Below are positions 1-9,178 of a stretch of DNA of 32,827 nucleotides, piece after piece. Origin of the DNA: Pseudomonadales bacterium (GTDB taxonomy: Bacteria; Pseudomonadota; Gammaproteobacteria; Pseudomonadales; Ketobacteraceae); NCBI GenBank assembly GCA_022361455.1, contig JAKSAW010000617.1, forward strand, positions 1 to 32,827, written 5' to 3'. A program made the position numbers and the translations under genes. The notes under the pieces are model-generated. The model saw nothing but the letters and a program-made list of their open reading frames with translations, did not search any database and was not told the origin of the DNA. Numbering within the stretch: position 1 is the stretch's first letter; each line of letters begins with the position of its first letter.

Positions 1-152
1 CATCGTCACCTTCGTTGTCGTCGTCATCATCATCATTAGTTGACTTAGTTTCTTTCTCAAGTTTTTCTACTATTTTTTTTAGCTGTTGCAAAGTTCATGA
101 TTTTTGTGAGAAGGCATACCTAAGAGACAGAGACAAATGTGCAACAAAGTTC
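1..152. other. Unidentified sequence abutting a truncated MFS gene (possible mobile-element end)
   Basis: This stretch lies just beyond the point where the MFS transporter reading frame stops and does not continue it in any frame. On the minus strand a frame open to the window edge (from about position 91) encodes a lysine/glutamate-rich stretch followed by a run of seven aspartates. Three related short words sit here or at the junction on the minus strand: GGCTTTGTTG inside the MFS tail, GAACTTTGTTGCAC, and GAACTTTGCAAC. Such words resemble terminal repeats of some insertion sequences, but no transposase can be recognised in so little sequence. It may equally be a deletion scar. Confidence 0.3.
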
Positions 153-572
153 TCAAACATCGACTTGGCCTTCCAGTACAACAAAGCCAGCAAAAAATGT
201 AGAAGCAAATATCACTGTGCCGACAGTGTAGCCAATTAATCCAATTAGCATGACAGCTTTACGACCCAAACGATCGCTTGCTCTCCCCCAGATGGGGCTA
301 AACAAAGAGAAAGTAATTGAAGAACAGGTGATAATGCCACCTATCTGCAATTCAACCAGACCAGCTTCGCGACCAAGTGGGGCAAGTATTGCAAACACCA
401 CAGTTTGCCCCATGCTCACGGCCATAATGGCCATAAAAATAAACCGAAAGGCAACACGCTTTTGCGGCTGCCCTAACGGGACTGCTTCTGTGTCCAATTG
501 CTTAAATTCCCTTAATAGGTTTCCTTTAATCGGAAACCTTAATTTGGATGCTAATGTCTTTACGAACTGCAC
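153..572 (-). pseudogene. Truncated MFS transporter, N-terminal remnant
   Basis: The 139-residue product matches only the first quarter of a 12-helix major facilitator superfamily drug/solute transporter. After a basic N-terminal tail it has TM1 (about residues 43-65), TM2 (about 75-95), the MFS motif A in the loop (GRASDRLGRK, G-x-x-x-D-R-x-G-R-K) and TM3, then stops after an unrelated tail VVLEGQVDV. A full protein would be near 400 residues, so the gene is broken. The reading frame begins with GTG 18 bp after the stop codon of the upstream oxidoreductase, so the two were probably co-transcribed. The start is uncertain because the first ~35 residues are not MFS-like. The loss of the rest coincides with the unidentified sequence at the window edge. 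No transport function is expected. Confidence 0.75.
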
Positions 573-590
573 CCTTGCCGGAGAGCTACT

Positions 591-1724
591 CTAATAGAGC
601 GTCTTAATAGAAACTCTATTGTATTCCTGAATATCCTGCCACTGTTCGTTCTTAACTTTAATTAACCATTCTGGGTCTTGTAATAACGCTCTGCCTACGG
701 CGACCAAGTCAAACTCATCATCAGCCATTCGTTGTAACAAATCATCTAAGCGGCGCAGCGCCACATCATTTCCTTCCTGATCAAGAAAGTTTGATTCAAT
801 GAAATCTGAGGACAAGCCTACACTACCCACAGTAATCGCCGGCTTACCGGTAATTTTTCGCGTCCATCCTGCTAAGTTTAAATCGCTACCCTCAAATTCA
901 GGCTCCCAGAAGCGACGGGTGCTGGCATGAAAAATATCGACACCTGCTTCGCTCAAAGGAATTAAGAATCGCTCCAACTCTTCAGGTGTTTGCGCCAATT
1001 TGGCGGTGTAGTCTTGCTGCTTCCATTGGGAAAAACGCAAAATAAAAGGAAACTCATCGCCCACCTTTTTACGTGCTTCTTGGAGAATTTCAATCGCAAA
1101 CTGACAACGCTTTTCTAAGCTTCCGCCATAGCGATCATCTCGTTCATTGGTTACATCCCAAAAAAATTGATCGATTAAATAGCCATGAGCGCCATGGAAT
1201 TCAACCGCATCAAAGCCAATATTTTTTGCATCCAGCGCGCCTTGAGCAAACGCTTCGATAGTATCGGCGATTTCACTATCTGACATGACTTTCGCTTTAC
1301 GTTTTCCTTTGGAAGAAATACCAGAAGGACCAATGCCAGGGGCTTCGGGATCAGGACCAGTTCCAGGTTTGCGCACAGTACCAACATGCCATAATTGCGG
1401 TGCAATTTTTCCACCTGCTGCATGAACAGCGTCCACCACTTTTTTCCAACCCGCCAAAGCATCGCCATGAAACGCAGGAACACCAGGATAACCGGTGGCA
1501 GAGACCTGATTCACCGTGGTCCCTTCAGTAATAATCAATCCCACATCATTTTGAGCGCGGCGCGCGTAGTAAGCGGCAACATCATCCCCAGGAATAGAAT
1601 TGGGTGAAAAGTTACGTGTCATAGGCGCCATAATCACGCGGTTTTTAAGTTCTAGTTTTTCGCTTTCAAATGGTTGAAATAACAAATCGGTAGTTATAGC
1701 GGTTTCTTGCTGATCAGATGGCAT
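591..1724 (-). CDS. NADH:flavin oxidoreductase, Old Yellow Enzyme family
   Basis: An FMN-dependent ene-reductase of the Old Yellow Enzyme family (COG1902 type) that reduces activated C=C bonds or nitro compounds with NAD(P)H in the cytoplasm; the substrate is not predictable. The TIM barrel begins at LKNRVIMAPMTR (about residues 26-37). The flavin-contacting QLWHVG lies at about 110-115, and the substrate-binding His pair HGAH (H177, H180) is followed by a tyrosine and the family signature DQFFWDVTNERDDRYGGS. The frame is open to a GTG at 1793, but the extra residues are not family-like. I chose the ATG at 1722-1724 (377 aa, protein beginning MPSDQQ), although no strong ribosome-binding site precedes it. 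It is divergent from a carboxylesterase and followed by an MFS remnant, which suggests a small xenobiotic or metabolite locus. Confidence 0.9.
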   Translation of the reverse strand: MPSDQQETAITTDLLFQPFESEKLELKNRVIMAPMTRNFSPNSIPGDDVAAYYARRAQNDVGLIITEGTTVNQVSATGYPGVPAFHGDALAGWKKVVDAVHAAGGKIAPQLWHVGTVRKPGTGPDPEAPGIGPSGISSKGKRKAKVMSDSEIADTIEAFAQGALDAKNIGFDAVEFHGAHGYLIDQFFWDVTNERDDRYGGSLEKRCQFAIEILQEARKKVGDEFPFILRFSQWKQQDYTAKLAQTPEELERFLIPLSEAGVDIFHASTRRFWEPEFEGSDLNLAGWTRKITGKPAITVGSVGLSSDFIESNFLDQEGNDVALRRLDDLLQRMADDEFDLVAVGRALLQDPEWLIKVKNEQWQDIQEYNRVSIKTLY

Positions 1725-1986
1725 GGAATAGCAACTCACTTGGTGGGGTATTAAAGAAATGTAGCTCATTCTAGGTTGGCAAGGGTGGATCACCTAGCGT
1801 CAAAAATGACAGATTTTCAATCGGTTTTCGTCATAATCTGGGCAACACAGATCAAAAAGCATCCAAACCAAACAAGTTAATTAGAAATGATTAAAGGAAT
1901 ACTTGCAGTTTTGCTTTAGCCAATAAAAACTTACCGATCTAATTGAATAAAAAGAATAAAACACCACAAGCAGTCAGGGGTCACAC
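1725..1986. promoter_or_regulatory. Divergent promoter region, OYE / carboxylesterase
   Basis: This intergenic region must hold the promoters for the leftward oxidoreductase and the rightward esterase. It contains two small dyads, GTCA-AAAA-TGAC at about 1799-1810 and CAGATT...AATCTG (1810-1815 / 1835-1840), that could be operator half-sites. No convincing -35/-10 pair stands out on either strand. No regulator gene is adjacent. Confidence 0.35.
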
Positions 1987-3528
1987 ATGAGCATTATCGT
2001 TGAAACCGCATTGGGTTCCCTTAAAGGTATAGAAAGGTCTAACTACCAAGAATTTAGAGGCATACCCTATGCCAAGCCTCCAGTAGAGGAGCGACGTTTT
2101 AGGGCCCCAGAAACCCCAGAGCCCTGGGAAGGCGTGCGTAATGCGGATCGTTTTTCGGACTCCTGCCCCCAAGAAGAAGTCTCTGTATTTGGTATTGGTC
2201 ATACCGGCGAAGACTGTCTCTATCTCAATATTTGGACACCCTCTGCGGATGACAAAAAGCGCCCAGTAATGGTTTGGTTTCACGGCGGTGGCTACCTCAC
2301 TGGTTCTGGATCACAGTTGATCTACCGTGGTCGCGATATGGCTATCAACGGCGACGTCGTTGTGGTAACCGTAAATTATCGATTAGGTGCGTTGGGTTAT
2401 TTGCATCTTGAAGGTGTCGTCAGTGAAGACAAAGGGGTTAGCAATAACAATGGATTATTGGACCAAGTAGAAGCTTTGAAATGGGTGCAATCGCATATTG
2501 CAAATTTCGGTGGTGATCCAGAACAAGTCACCATCTTCGGAGAATCCGCCGGCGCAATGTCTGTTGCTACCTTACTAGCCTGTCCTTTAGCAAAAGACCT
2601 CTATAAGCGGGCAATTCTTCAGAGTGGCTCAGGTGACCATGTACTAACTCGGGCTGATTCCGCTCGCGTCACACAAGCTTTTCTTGAAGCAGCAGAAATC
2701 GATGCCGATAACTTAGATAAGCTGTGGGCACTGGATAAGAAACAGATCCTCAAAGCCCAATCGGCGTGTCAAAAAATTCTTATCAATCGCGGTTTACATC
2801 GGCAGGAAGTGACCCAAATCGGTATGGCCTTTATGCCATTGGTGGATGGAGAAACTCTTCCACAAGCGCCAATCACCGCACTAGAAGACGGTGTCGCTGC
2901 AGATACTCCACTATTAACAGGTTACACCCGAGACGAATGGAATCTGTTCCTCCACACACCCGGTCCGGACGGAGCCTCTCTTGCAAAGACCAAATACAAG
3001 GGACTCGATAAAGAAGGCTTGATCAAACTCTGTGAAAGAGGCGTACCAGGCTTGGGGGAAAAAACCGCCAATCTATATTCAAATTATTTACGATCTCTAG
3101 ATGCCGATGCACGCTGTATTGATATGTACAGTGCCTTTGAGACCGACAAAATGTTCCGGATTCCCAGCATCCGTATCGCCGAAGCGCAAAGCCGCCATGA
3201 TGGTCAGATCTACTCATTCTGTTTTAATTGGGACCGCGGCGTATTCGGTGCTTGTCATGCGCTAGATATTCCTTTCGTGTTTGGAGGCGTTGACCGCGGC
3301 ATGGGCCAAATCTTAACGGGTGGTGGAGAGCAAGCTCAAAAACTTAGTGAGAAAGTGCAAAACTGCTGGATAGCCTTTGCTCGCTCCGGAAACCCCGGCA
3401 CGGATCAAGTGGGTTCCTGGCCAGGCTACGAAACTAACGAACGCCAAACCATGATTTTTGATAGTGAAATTAGGATAGAAAAAGATCCTGGTCGCGAATC
3501 CAGAGAACTTTGGGAAGGCATCTTGTAA
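1987..3528 (+). CDS. Carboxylesterase type B (alpha/beta hydrolase)
   Basis: A 513-residue type B carboxylesterase (PnbA / para-nitrobenzyl esterase-like, COG2272). It hydrolyses carboxylic esters with an alpha/beta-hydrolase fold. The expected elements are all present: EDCLYLNIW at about 75-83, the oxyanion-hole motif HGGG at 99-102, the nucleophile elbow GESAGA at 185-190 (Ser187), the acid in TRDEW (Glu317) and the His in GACHALDIPF (His424). Length is normal for the family. There is no signal peptide, so the enzyme is probably cytoplasmic. It is preceded by 'caggggtcacacATG', a modest ribosome-binding site. Natural substrate unknown; the neighbouring ene-reductase hints at breakdown of esters or xenobiotics. 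Confidence 0.93.
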   Translation: MSIIVETALGSLKGIERSNYQEFRGIPYAKPPVEERRFRAPETPEPWEGVRNADRFSDSCPQEEVSVFGIGHTGEDCLYLNIWTPSADDKKRPVMVWFHGGGYLTGSGSQLIYRGRDMAINGDVVVVTVNYRLGALGYLHLEGVVSEDKGVSNNNGLLDQVEALKWVQSHIANFGGDPEQVTIFGESAGAMSVATLLACPLAKDLYKRAILQSGSGDHVLTRADSARVTQAFLEAAEIDADNLDKLWALDKKQILKAQSACQKILINRGLHRQEVTQIGMAFMPLVDGETLPQAPITALEDGVAADTPLLTGYTRDEWNLFLHTPGPDGASLAKTKYKGLDKEGLIKLCERGVPGLGEKTANLYSNYLRSLDADARCIDMYSAFETDKMFRIPSIRIAEAQSRHDGQIYSFCFNWDRGVFGACHALDIPFVFGGVDRGMGQILTGGGEQAQKLSEKVQNCWIAFARSGNPGTDQVGSWPGYETNERQTMIFDSEIRIEKDPGRESRELWEGIL

Positions 3529-3614
3529 GTCATCTAGATAGCGAACAACAATAATATAATCTCATGGATTAACAGGTATTTTATTCTCAATATCTCAAAC
3601 TTTTCGAACATTTA

Positions 3615-3641
3615 GTATTTCCATAACTCGTATTTCCATAA
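3615..3641 (+). repeat. 12-bp direct repeat, 15-bp period
   Basis: Two perfect copies of GTATTTCCATAA (3615-3626 and 3630-3641) lie directly upstream of the ribosome-binding site of the HD-domain gene. They may be a tandem operator or a small duplication. Function unknown. Confidence 0.5.
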
Positions 3642-3657
3642 AAAGGAGCAGTAATTA

Positions 3658-4197
3658 ATGGAACTGATTCAAAACCATTCCGTGATGGAGGCGTTTTTTA
3701 AACAATGGCGTTCACCACTGGGAGAAGATTTTGATCGCTATCGAAATCACTGTTATCGAGTGGTTAATCACTGCCAACTACTCACTCAACTTAAAAAAGA
3801 TGAACTAGAACAAGTGATGATCGCGGCCTGCTTTCATGATGTGGGCATATGGTTAGACAATACATTTGATTACCTAAAACCGAGCCAGGATCGCGCCAAC
3901 AACTATCTTGTAAGGGAAGGTAAAAGTCACTGGAGCCAGGTTGTTTGCGGCATGATTATGGAACATCATAAGATAACCGCTTACGAAGGTGAGCAAGAAA
4001 ATATTATTAACGCATTCCGCAAAGCAGATTGGATCGATGTCACCATGGGTAGCCTGAGTTACGGTGCGTCTCGCGGCAAGATTAGTGACATCCGAAAAGC
4101 GTTTCCCTACTTAGGTTTTCACACCCGTTTAGTGCAACTATCAGCTAAGAACTTAATACAAAATCCATTCAATCCGTTACCGATGTTCAAGCTATAG
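3658..4197 (+). CDS. Small HD-domain phosphohydrolase
   Basis: A 179-residue HD-superfamily metal-dependent phosphohydrolase. The characteristic ligands can be read: a first His in NHCYRV (H31), the H60-D61 doublet in CFHDVGIW, the pair EHHK (H103/H104) and a final Asp in KADWIDV (D124). This is the H...HD...D arrangement of HD hydrolases acting on nucleotides or other phosphoesters. The gene encodes no other domain; the substrate cannot be inferred. The start is well supported: AGGAG at 3644-3648 lies 9 nt before the ATG. It stands alone, followed by a strong hairpin terminator shared with convergent serA. Confidence 0.85.
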   Translation: MELIQNHSVMEAFFKQWRSPLGEDFDRYRNHCYRVVNHCQLLTQLKKDELEQVMIAACFHDVGIWLDNTFDYLKPSQDRANNYLVREGKSHWSQVVCGMIMEHHKITAYEGEQENIINAFRKADWIDVTMGSLSYGASRGKISDIRKAFPYLGFHTRLVQLSAKNLIQNPFNPLPMFKL

Positions 4198-4215
4198 AAT
4201 GCGAAAATCGATAAC

Positions 4216-4243
4216 AAAAAGGCGCATTCAATGCGCCTTTTTC
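4216..4243. terminator. Bidirectional rho-independent terminator (HD gene / serA)
   Basis: The stem AAAAAGGCGCAT pairs with ATGCGCCTTTTT around a TCA loop. The A-run on one side and T-run on the other let it work in both directions between the convergent HD-domain gene and serA. Confidence 0.88.
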
Positions 4244-4282
4244 ATGCCCGCTTTGTCTAGCAGGAAACAATGCTGGCAATGA

Positions 4283-5452
4283 TTAGATCACGCGAACACT
4301 GATTATGCCGTCCACATTGCTGATCTCATCGAGTAAAGCGTGGTCTGGTTCCGACGCTATATCGATCAGGTTATAGGCCACTTCATCGCGGCTTTTATTG
4401 AGCATGTCGATAACATTTATATTCCGATCCGCTAATAGGTCTAATACATGGCTCAACATTTTAGGAACGTTTTGGTTGGCAATTGCTAAGCGAAAACCTT
4501 CTGTGCGCTCCAAATAGGTGGCTGGGAAATTCACTGAATTGCGGATATTACCGTTTTCCAAGAAATCGATAATTTGATCCGCTGCCATTACGGCACAGTT
4601 CTCTTCCGCCTCTTCGGTACTAGCGCCGATGTGGGGCATGAGAATCACGTCGTCCCGCTGAATCAACTGCGGCATTGGGAAATCACAGGCATATTTTCTA
4701 ATCTGGCCTTTTTCCAGGGCAGTCACCACCGCGTCGACATCGACGATTTCACCGCGAGCAAAATTCACTAAGCAGGAATCTTTCTTAAAGGAAGCTAATA
4801 GGTCTGCGTTAACTAAGTTACGAGTAGCCTCCAGAACAGGTAAGTGAAGGGTCACAAAGTCAGCACGAGACACAAGCGCCTGCAAGTTTTCCATTCGCTC
4901 TACTTCGCTGGGAAGTCTCCAGGCGGCATCAACAGATAATGCAGGATCGTAGCCAATCACTCGCATACCTAAACGCAGAGCCATTTTGGCTACTAAAGAA
5001 CCAATAGCACCTAGGCCAATAACACCCAAGGTTTTGCCGTAAATTTCAGATCCTTTAAATTGTTTCTTCTCTTTTTCGAGGAGTTTGTTCATTTCCCCAG
5101 CATCGGTAATATCGCTAAGACTTTTTGAATAGTTAATACCGTCGACGATACCTCGGGAACACAACAACAATGCACAAGCCACCAACTCTTTTACCGCATT
5201 AGCGTTAGCGCCGGGAGCGTTAAAAACCGGTATACCGCGCTGGGTGCAAGCAGGTACTGGGATATTGTTAACGCCTGCTCCTGCACGGCCAATAGCGCGG
5301 ACAGAATCCGAGATTTCATCCTCTGCTAACTTGTGACTGCGAAGCAATAGCGCATCTGGTGCACTGATTTCGCTGGCCACCTCATATTTCTCTCTGCTAA
5401 ATCGCTCAAGGCCACGAACGGCAATGGCATTATAAGTTCTAATTTTGTACAT
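4283..5452 (-). CDS. serA: D-3-phosphoglycerate dehydrogenase
   Basis: This enzyme oxidises 3-phosphoglycerate to 3-phosphohydroxypyruvate with NAD+, the first step of serine synthesis. At 389 residues it is the shorter form with a C-terminal ACT domain. It has a substrate-binding N-terminal part with GAGVNNIP (58-65), the Rossmann dinucleotide motif GLGAIG (146-151), the catalytic Arg in NFARGEIVD (Arg233), the His in PHIGASTEEAE (His274) and an ACT domain from about 318 to the end, which in related enzymes senses serine. The frame extends 3 codons to a TTG at 5461, but the ATG at 5450-5452 (MYKIRTYN) is the family-like start. It is transcribed divergently from rapA. Confidence 0.93.
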   Translation of the reverse strand: MYKIRTYNAIAVRGLERFSREKYEVASEISAPDALLLRSHKLAEDEISDSVRAIGRAGAGVNNIPVPACTQRGIPVFNAPGANANAVKELVACALLLCSRGIVDGINYSKSLSDITDAGEMNKLLEKEKKQFKGSEIYGKTLGVIGLGAIGSLVAKMALRLGMRVIGYDPALSVDAAWRLPSEVERMENLQALVSRADFVTLHLPVLEATRNLVNADLLASFKKDSCLVNFARGEIVDVDAVVTALEKGQIRKYACDFPMPQLIQRDDVILMPHIGASTEEAEENCAVMAADQIIDFLENGNIRNSVNFPATYLERTEGFRLAIANQNVPKMLSHVLDLLADRNINVIDMLNKSRDEVAYNLIDIASEPDHALLDEISNVDGIISVRVI

Positions 5453-5639
5453 CTTGATCAAGGTCCCGTTGATGTAATAGCTAAACCGGAGAGATCTTTT
5501 AACATATTCTGTGTGGCTTCAAAAGCACGGAATCCGGGCCTATCAAAAAGGTTGAATTTCCTGTTTCGCAATAGCGAGGTATTTCCGCTAAAATTCGCTC
5601 ACCGAGGAAGACGTCGAGCACGTGAGGAAAGCAATCTAA
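5453..5639. promoter_or_regulatory. Divergent intergenic region, serA / rapA
   Basis: This 187-bp spacer must carry the promoters of the leftward serA and rightward rapA. The rapA start is preceded by an AGGAAAG ribosome-binding site about a dozen bases upstream. I see no clear operator or consensus promoter. Confidence 0.35.
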
Positions 5640-8495
5640 ATGAAGCAACAGATCCAGTATGATGTTGGTCAACGTTGGGCCAACACTGCAGAACCCGAAT
5701 TGGGGATAGGCATTGTCACACAGACCGAAGGCCGCATGGTTACCCTGTATTTCCCGGATTCTGAAGCCACCCGCACCTTCTCGATGCAAAACGCCCCTCT
5801 GATTCGAGTTCAATTTCGCAACGGTGAATCTGTTGAAAATTTGGAAGGCCAGCCCTTTGAAGTGATTAGCTCCAAAGAGGAAGGCTACTTAATGTTCTAC
5901 ACGCTGAGTGATGAGAACGGTGAAACTATTACCCTACCCGAAACCCAAGTGGTGGGTAGTAGTGAAAATGCTGGTCCCATAGAGCGTCTGCTTCACGGTC
6001 AAACGGATCGCTATAAAACCTTTTCCCTGCGTTACCGAACCTGGAACCACCAGAGTCAATACGTTACCTCACCCATTCATGGTTTGATGGGCCCTCGTGT
6101 CGATTTAATTCCTCATCAATACCATATCGCTAAAGAAGTCAGCCAACGCATGGAACCCAGGGTGATGTTGGCTGATGAAGTGGGCTTAGGTAAAACCATC
6201 GAAGCTGGTTTAATTACCCACAAGCTGCTTTCGGAAAGACAGATTCATCGAGTTCTCATATTGGTTCCCAATCCACTAGTGAATCAGTGGCTTGTAGAAA
6301 TGATGCGGCGTTTCAATTTAGCGTTTCGCATTTTTAATCAAGAACAGTGCGAAGCTATTTGCGAAAGCCAAGACACCGACAACCCGTTTGAATCAGAACA
6401 GTTGGTGTTGTGTAGCATTTCATTTCTATTAGAAAGTGAACAATGGCGTGAAAAAGCGCTCAGTGCTGATTGGGATTTATTAATCGTTGATGAAGCCCAC
6501 CACCTAGCTTGGAGCCCAACGGAATCAAGCCCTTCTTATGATCTAGTGGAAAGCTTTTCAAAACAGTCGAAAGGTATGTTGCTGTTAACCGCAACGCCAG
6601 AAAAAGAAGGGCATCAAAGTCACTTTGCGCAATTGCATTTACTTGATCCTGCACGCTATCACGATCTAGAAGCCTTCGTTAAGCAACAAGAACAATTTGA
6701 AAAAGTCGCAGAAACAGCAGAACGCTTAATGGCACACGAATCTGTCAGTAAAGCAGAAGTCAGCTCATTAAAAGAGTTATTGCCAGACAGCTCGAGTCAT
6801 GAATTGATCGATGTTATCTCCGGTGAATCTGATGATGCCGAAGACAGTGGCGAACATAAAATCGAGCTAGCCAATCGTTTGTTGGATCGACAAGGCACAG
6901 GCAGAGTGCTGTATCGCAACACTCGTGACAATATCACTGACTTCCCCATTCGTGAATTGCATGCTTATCCCCTAGAATTACCGAGCATTTATAATCCTGA
7001 TGACACGGCGTTAGAAAGCCAACTGTATCCTGAGCAAGGATTTGCCGGTGAGCAATGGATCTTTGAAGATAGTCGCGTGGACTGGGTTCATAGTTTCCTC
7101 AAGAACAATCGCGGCAAAAAAGTATTGATCATCTGCCATCATAAAGAAACTGCCATCGCGTTAGAGCAGCACCTCACGCTAAGGGCAGGTGTATTGTGCG
7201 CAGCATTCCACGAACACCTGTCTATTATTGAACGAGATCGCGCCGCCGCTTGGTTTGCTGAAGAAGAAACCGGCGCCCAAGCATTAATCTGTTCAGAAAT
7301 AGGCAGTGAAGGTAGAAACTTCCAATTCTGTCACCACTTAGTGCTCTTTGATTTGCCAATGCCTGTGGACTTATTAGAACAGCGTATTGGCCGCTTGGAT
7401 CGTATTGGGCAAAAACAAGATATTCAAATTCATGCGCTATATTTCCAAGGCACTCTACAAGAAAAGCTATTCCGCTGGTATCACGAAGGATTAAACGCTT
7501 TCGAGAAAACGTCATCCACAAGCAGTGTAGTGTTCAATCACTTGATCTCTGATTTTGAAGCGCTGACGGATAACTTAGACGAGTTTATTAAACAAACCCA
7601 TGACGAAGCGGAACGGCTTCATGAGAAATTTATACATGGGCGCAATCGCTTATTGGAATTACATTCCCAAGGGGATAAGTCCGTTGAGCCGATCTTAGAG
7701 TCGCTAAGAGATTTAGATTACAACGATGATCTTTCCCATTACATGGATCAGTTGTTTTCTCAATATGGCGTGGAAAGTGAAGAACTGTCAGCCATGGTAG
7801 AACTGATTCGCCCCGGGACTGACTTGGAAGAACACTTTCCTTATCTAGAGGATGATGGCACCAGCATCACTTATGATCGTGCCACCGCATTGCAACGAGA
7901 CGAGGTTCAATTCCTTACCTGGGATCACCCAATGGTACAAGCTGCCATGGAAAAAGTGATTACAGGGGAAAAAGGTAAAGCCAGCGTTTGTTTATTAAAA
8001 AACAAACAGTTGCCAGAAGGCACTGTGCTAGTTGAGTTGCTTTTCGTTATTCATTGCCCCGCACCGGCTCGCCTTGGATTAAGTGGTTATCTACCACCGC
8101 ATCCGATCCGCATTTTATTGGACCAGCAAGGCAGAAACTTATCCGAAGCTGTAAAACTAGATGTGCTCGACAAGCAGCTAAAAAATGTGAAGGGCGAGTT
8201 AGTAGCAGCGATCATTAAAAACTACCGTCCCCATATTGAAGCTAGTGTTAAAAAAGGCATGCAAACTGCCCAAGAGCAATTTAGCGCTAACCAAAAACAA
8301 GCCATGGAGCAATTTCAACAACAACTAACTCAAGAAATTGAGCGCTTAGCAGCCTTAAAAGAACAAAATCCCAATATCGATGAAGCAGAAATAGAATTGC
8401 TGGAAAGCAATCGCGAAGAAGGCTTAACCATTCTACAAAACAATGCTCGGGTATCTTTGGATGCAATCCGAGTGATGGTCTCTGTTCAATCGTAG
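5640..8495 (+). CDS. rapA: RNA polymerase-associated ATPase RapA (HepA)
   Basis: A Swi2/Snf2-type ATPase that binds RNA polymerase and promotes its recycling after transcription. The 951-residue length is close to E. coli RapA (968). The N-terminal Tudor-like region (about 1-110) includes GQRWANTAEPELGIG. The helicase core has Walker A DEVGLGKT (179-186), the DEAHH box (284-288), motif III LLLTATPEKEGH, and C-terminal helicase motifs ending in QRIGRLDRIGQ near residue 585. The RapA-specific C-terminal region follows, with a predicted coiled coil near the end. It is directly followed by rluA, the same neighbour as in E. coli, which supports orthology. Confidence 0.96.
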   Translation: MKQQIQYDVGQRWANTAEPELGIGIVTQTEGRMVTLYFPDSEATRTFSMQNAPLIRVQFRNGESVENLEGQPFEVISSKEEGYLMFYTLSDENGETITLPETQVVGSSENAGPIERLLHGQTDRYKTFSLRYRTWNHQSQYVTSPIHGLMGPRVDLIPHQYHIAKEVSQRMEPRVMLADEVGLGKTIEAGLITHKLLSERQIHRVLILVPNPLVNQWLVEMMRRFNLAFRIFNQEQCEAICESQDTDNPFESEQLVLCSISFLLESEQWREKALSADWDLLIVDEAHHLAWSPTESSPSYDLVESFSKQSKGMLLLTATPEKEGHQSHFAQLHLLDPARYHDLEAFVKQQEQFEKVAETAERLMAHESVSKAEVSSLKELLPDSSSHELIDVISGESDDAEDSGEHKIELANRLLDRQGTGRVLYRNTRDNITDFPIRELHAYPLELPSIYNPDDTALESQLYPEQGFAGEQWIFEDSRVDWVHSFLKNNRGKKVLIICHHKETAIALEQHLTLRAGVLCAAFHEHLSIIERDRAAAWFAEEETGAQALICSEIGSEGRNFQFCHHLVLFDLPMPVDLLEQRIGRLDRIGQKQDIQIHALYFQGTLQEKLFRWYHEGLNAFEKTSSTSSVVFNHLISDFEALTDNLDEFIKQTHDEAERLHEKFIHGRNRLLELHSQGDKSVEPILESLRDLDYNDDLSHYMDQLFSQYGVESEELSAMVELIRPGTDLEEHFPYLEDDGTSITYDRATALQRDEVQFLTWDHPMVQAAMEKVITGEKGKASVCLLKNKQLPEGTVLVELLFVIHCPAPARLGLSGYLPPHPIRILLDQQGRNLSEAVKLDVLDKQLKNVKGELVAAIIKNYRPHIEASVKKGMQTAQEQFSANQKQAMEQFQQQLTQEIERLAALKEQNPNIDEAEIELLESNREEGLTILQNNARVSLDAIRVMVSVQS

Positions 8496-8539
8496 CTGTT
8501 GAGTTACAACTATATACTGGAATAATTGAAGCATTATTC

Positions 8540-9169
8540 ATGAGCGCGGCCATCGATATTTTGTTTGAAGACGAGCATATCTTGGTCGTGAATAAACCGC
8601 CTTGGGTATTATCTGTTCCTGGGCGGGGCCCCGAAAAGCAAGACTCCATGGCAACCCGCTGCCAAGCTTATTGTGGCGAAATTCATGTGGTGCATCGTTT
8701 AGATTGCGCCACATCCGGAGTGATGATCTTTGCTAAAACAAAAGTGGCAGAGAAATTACTGCACCAACAATTTCGCGAACGTGAAACCCAAAAAGTTTAT
8801 ATCGCAGTTGGCGCTGGAAAAGCTTGCCTAGAACAAGGTCAAGTACAACTTCCTCTTATCACCGATTGGCCCAATCGGCCGAAACAAAAAGTCGACAGGG
8901 AATCAGGTAAACACTCTATTACTGAATACCAACTCATCGAGCAAAGAGCCGATCGCGCTAGAATGAAGCTCTACCCTATTACAGGACGCTCCCATCAACT
9001 TAGAGTCCATATGCTGTACCTCGGTTTACCTATTATTGGTGATAGGCTCTATGCACCAGACAAAATTGCTAGTGCTAGCGATAGAATGTTATTGCACGCC
9101 GAGCGATTAGTATTGCATCACCCGCTGAGCGAGGATACGCTGACATTAGAGTCGCCCTGCCCTTTCTAG
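8540..9169 (+). CDS. rluA: RluA-family 23S rRNA/tRNA pseudouridine synthase
   Basis: This 209-residue enzyme isomerises uridine to pseudouridine. E. coli RluA (219 aa) modifies 23S rRNA U746 and tRNA U32. The catalytic motif HRLDCATSG (52-60, Asp55) is intact, as are NKPPWVLSVPG near the N-terminus and the late motif GRSHQLRVHMLYLGLPIIGD. There is no S4 domain, as in RluA and unlike RluC or RluD. The gene lies 44 bp after rapA, matching the E. coli order and favouring RluA over other single-domain members. The next gene starts 9 bp after its stop, so they are probably co-transcribed. Confidence 0.92.
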   Translation: MSAAIDILFEDEHILVVNKPPWVLSVPGRGPEKQDSMATRCQAYCGEIHVVHRLDCATSGVMIFAKTKVAEKLLHQQFRERETQKVYIAVGAGKACLEQGQVQLPLITDWPNRPKQKVDRESGKHSITEYQLIEQRADRARMKLYPITGRSHQLRVHMLYLGLPIIGDRLYAPDKIASASDRMLLHAERLVLHHPLSEDTLTLESPCPF

Positions 9170-9178
9170 TCAGTTACT

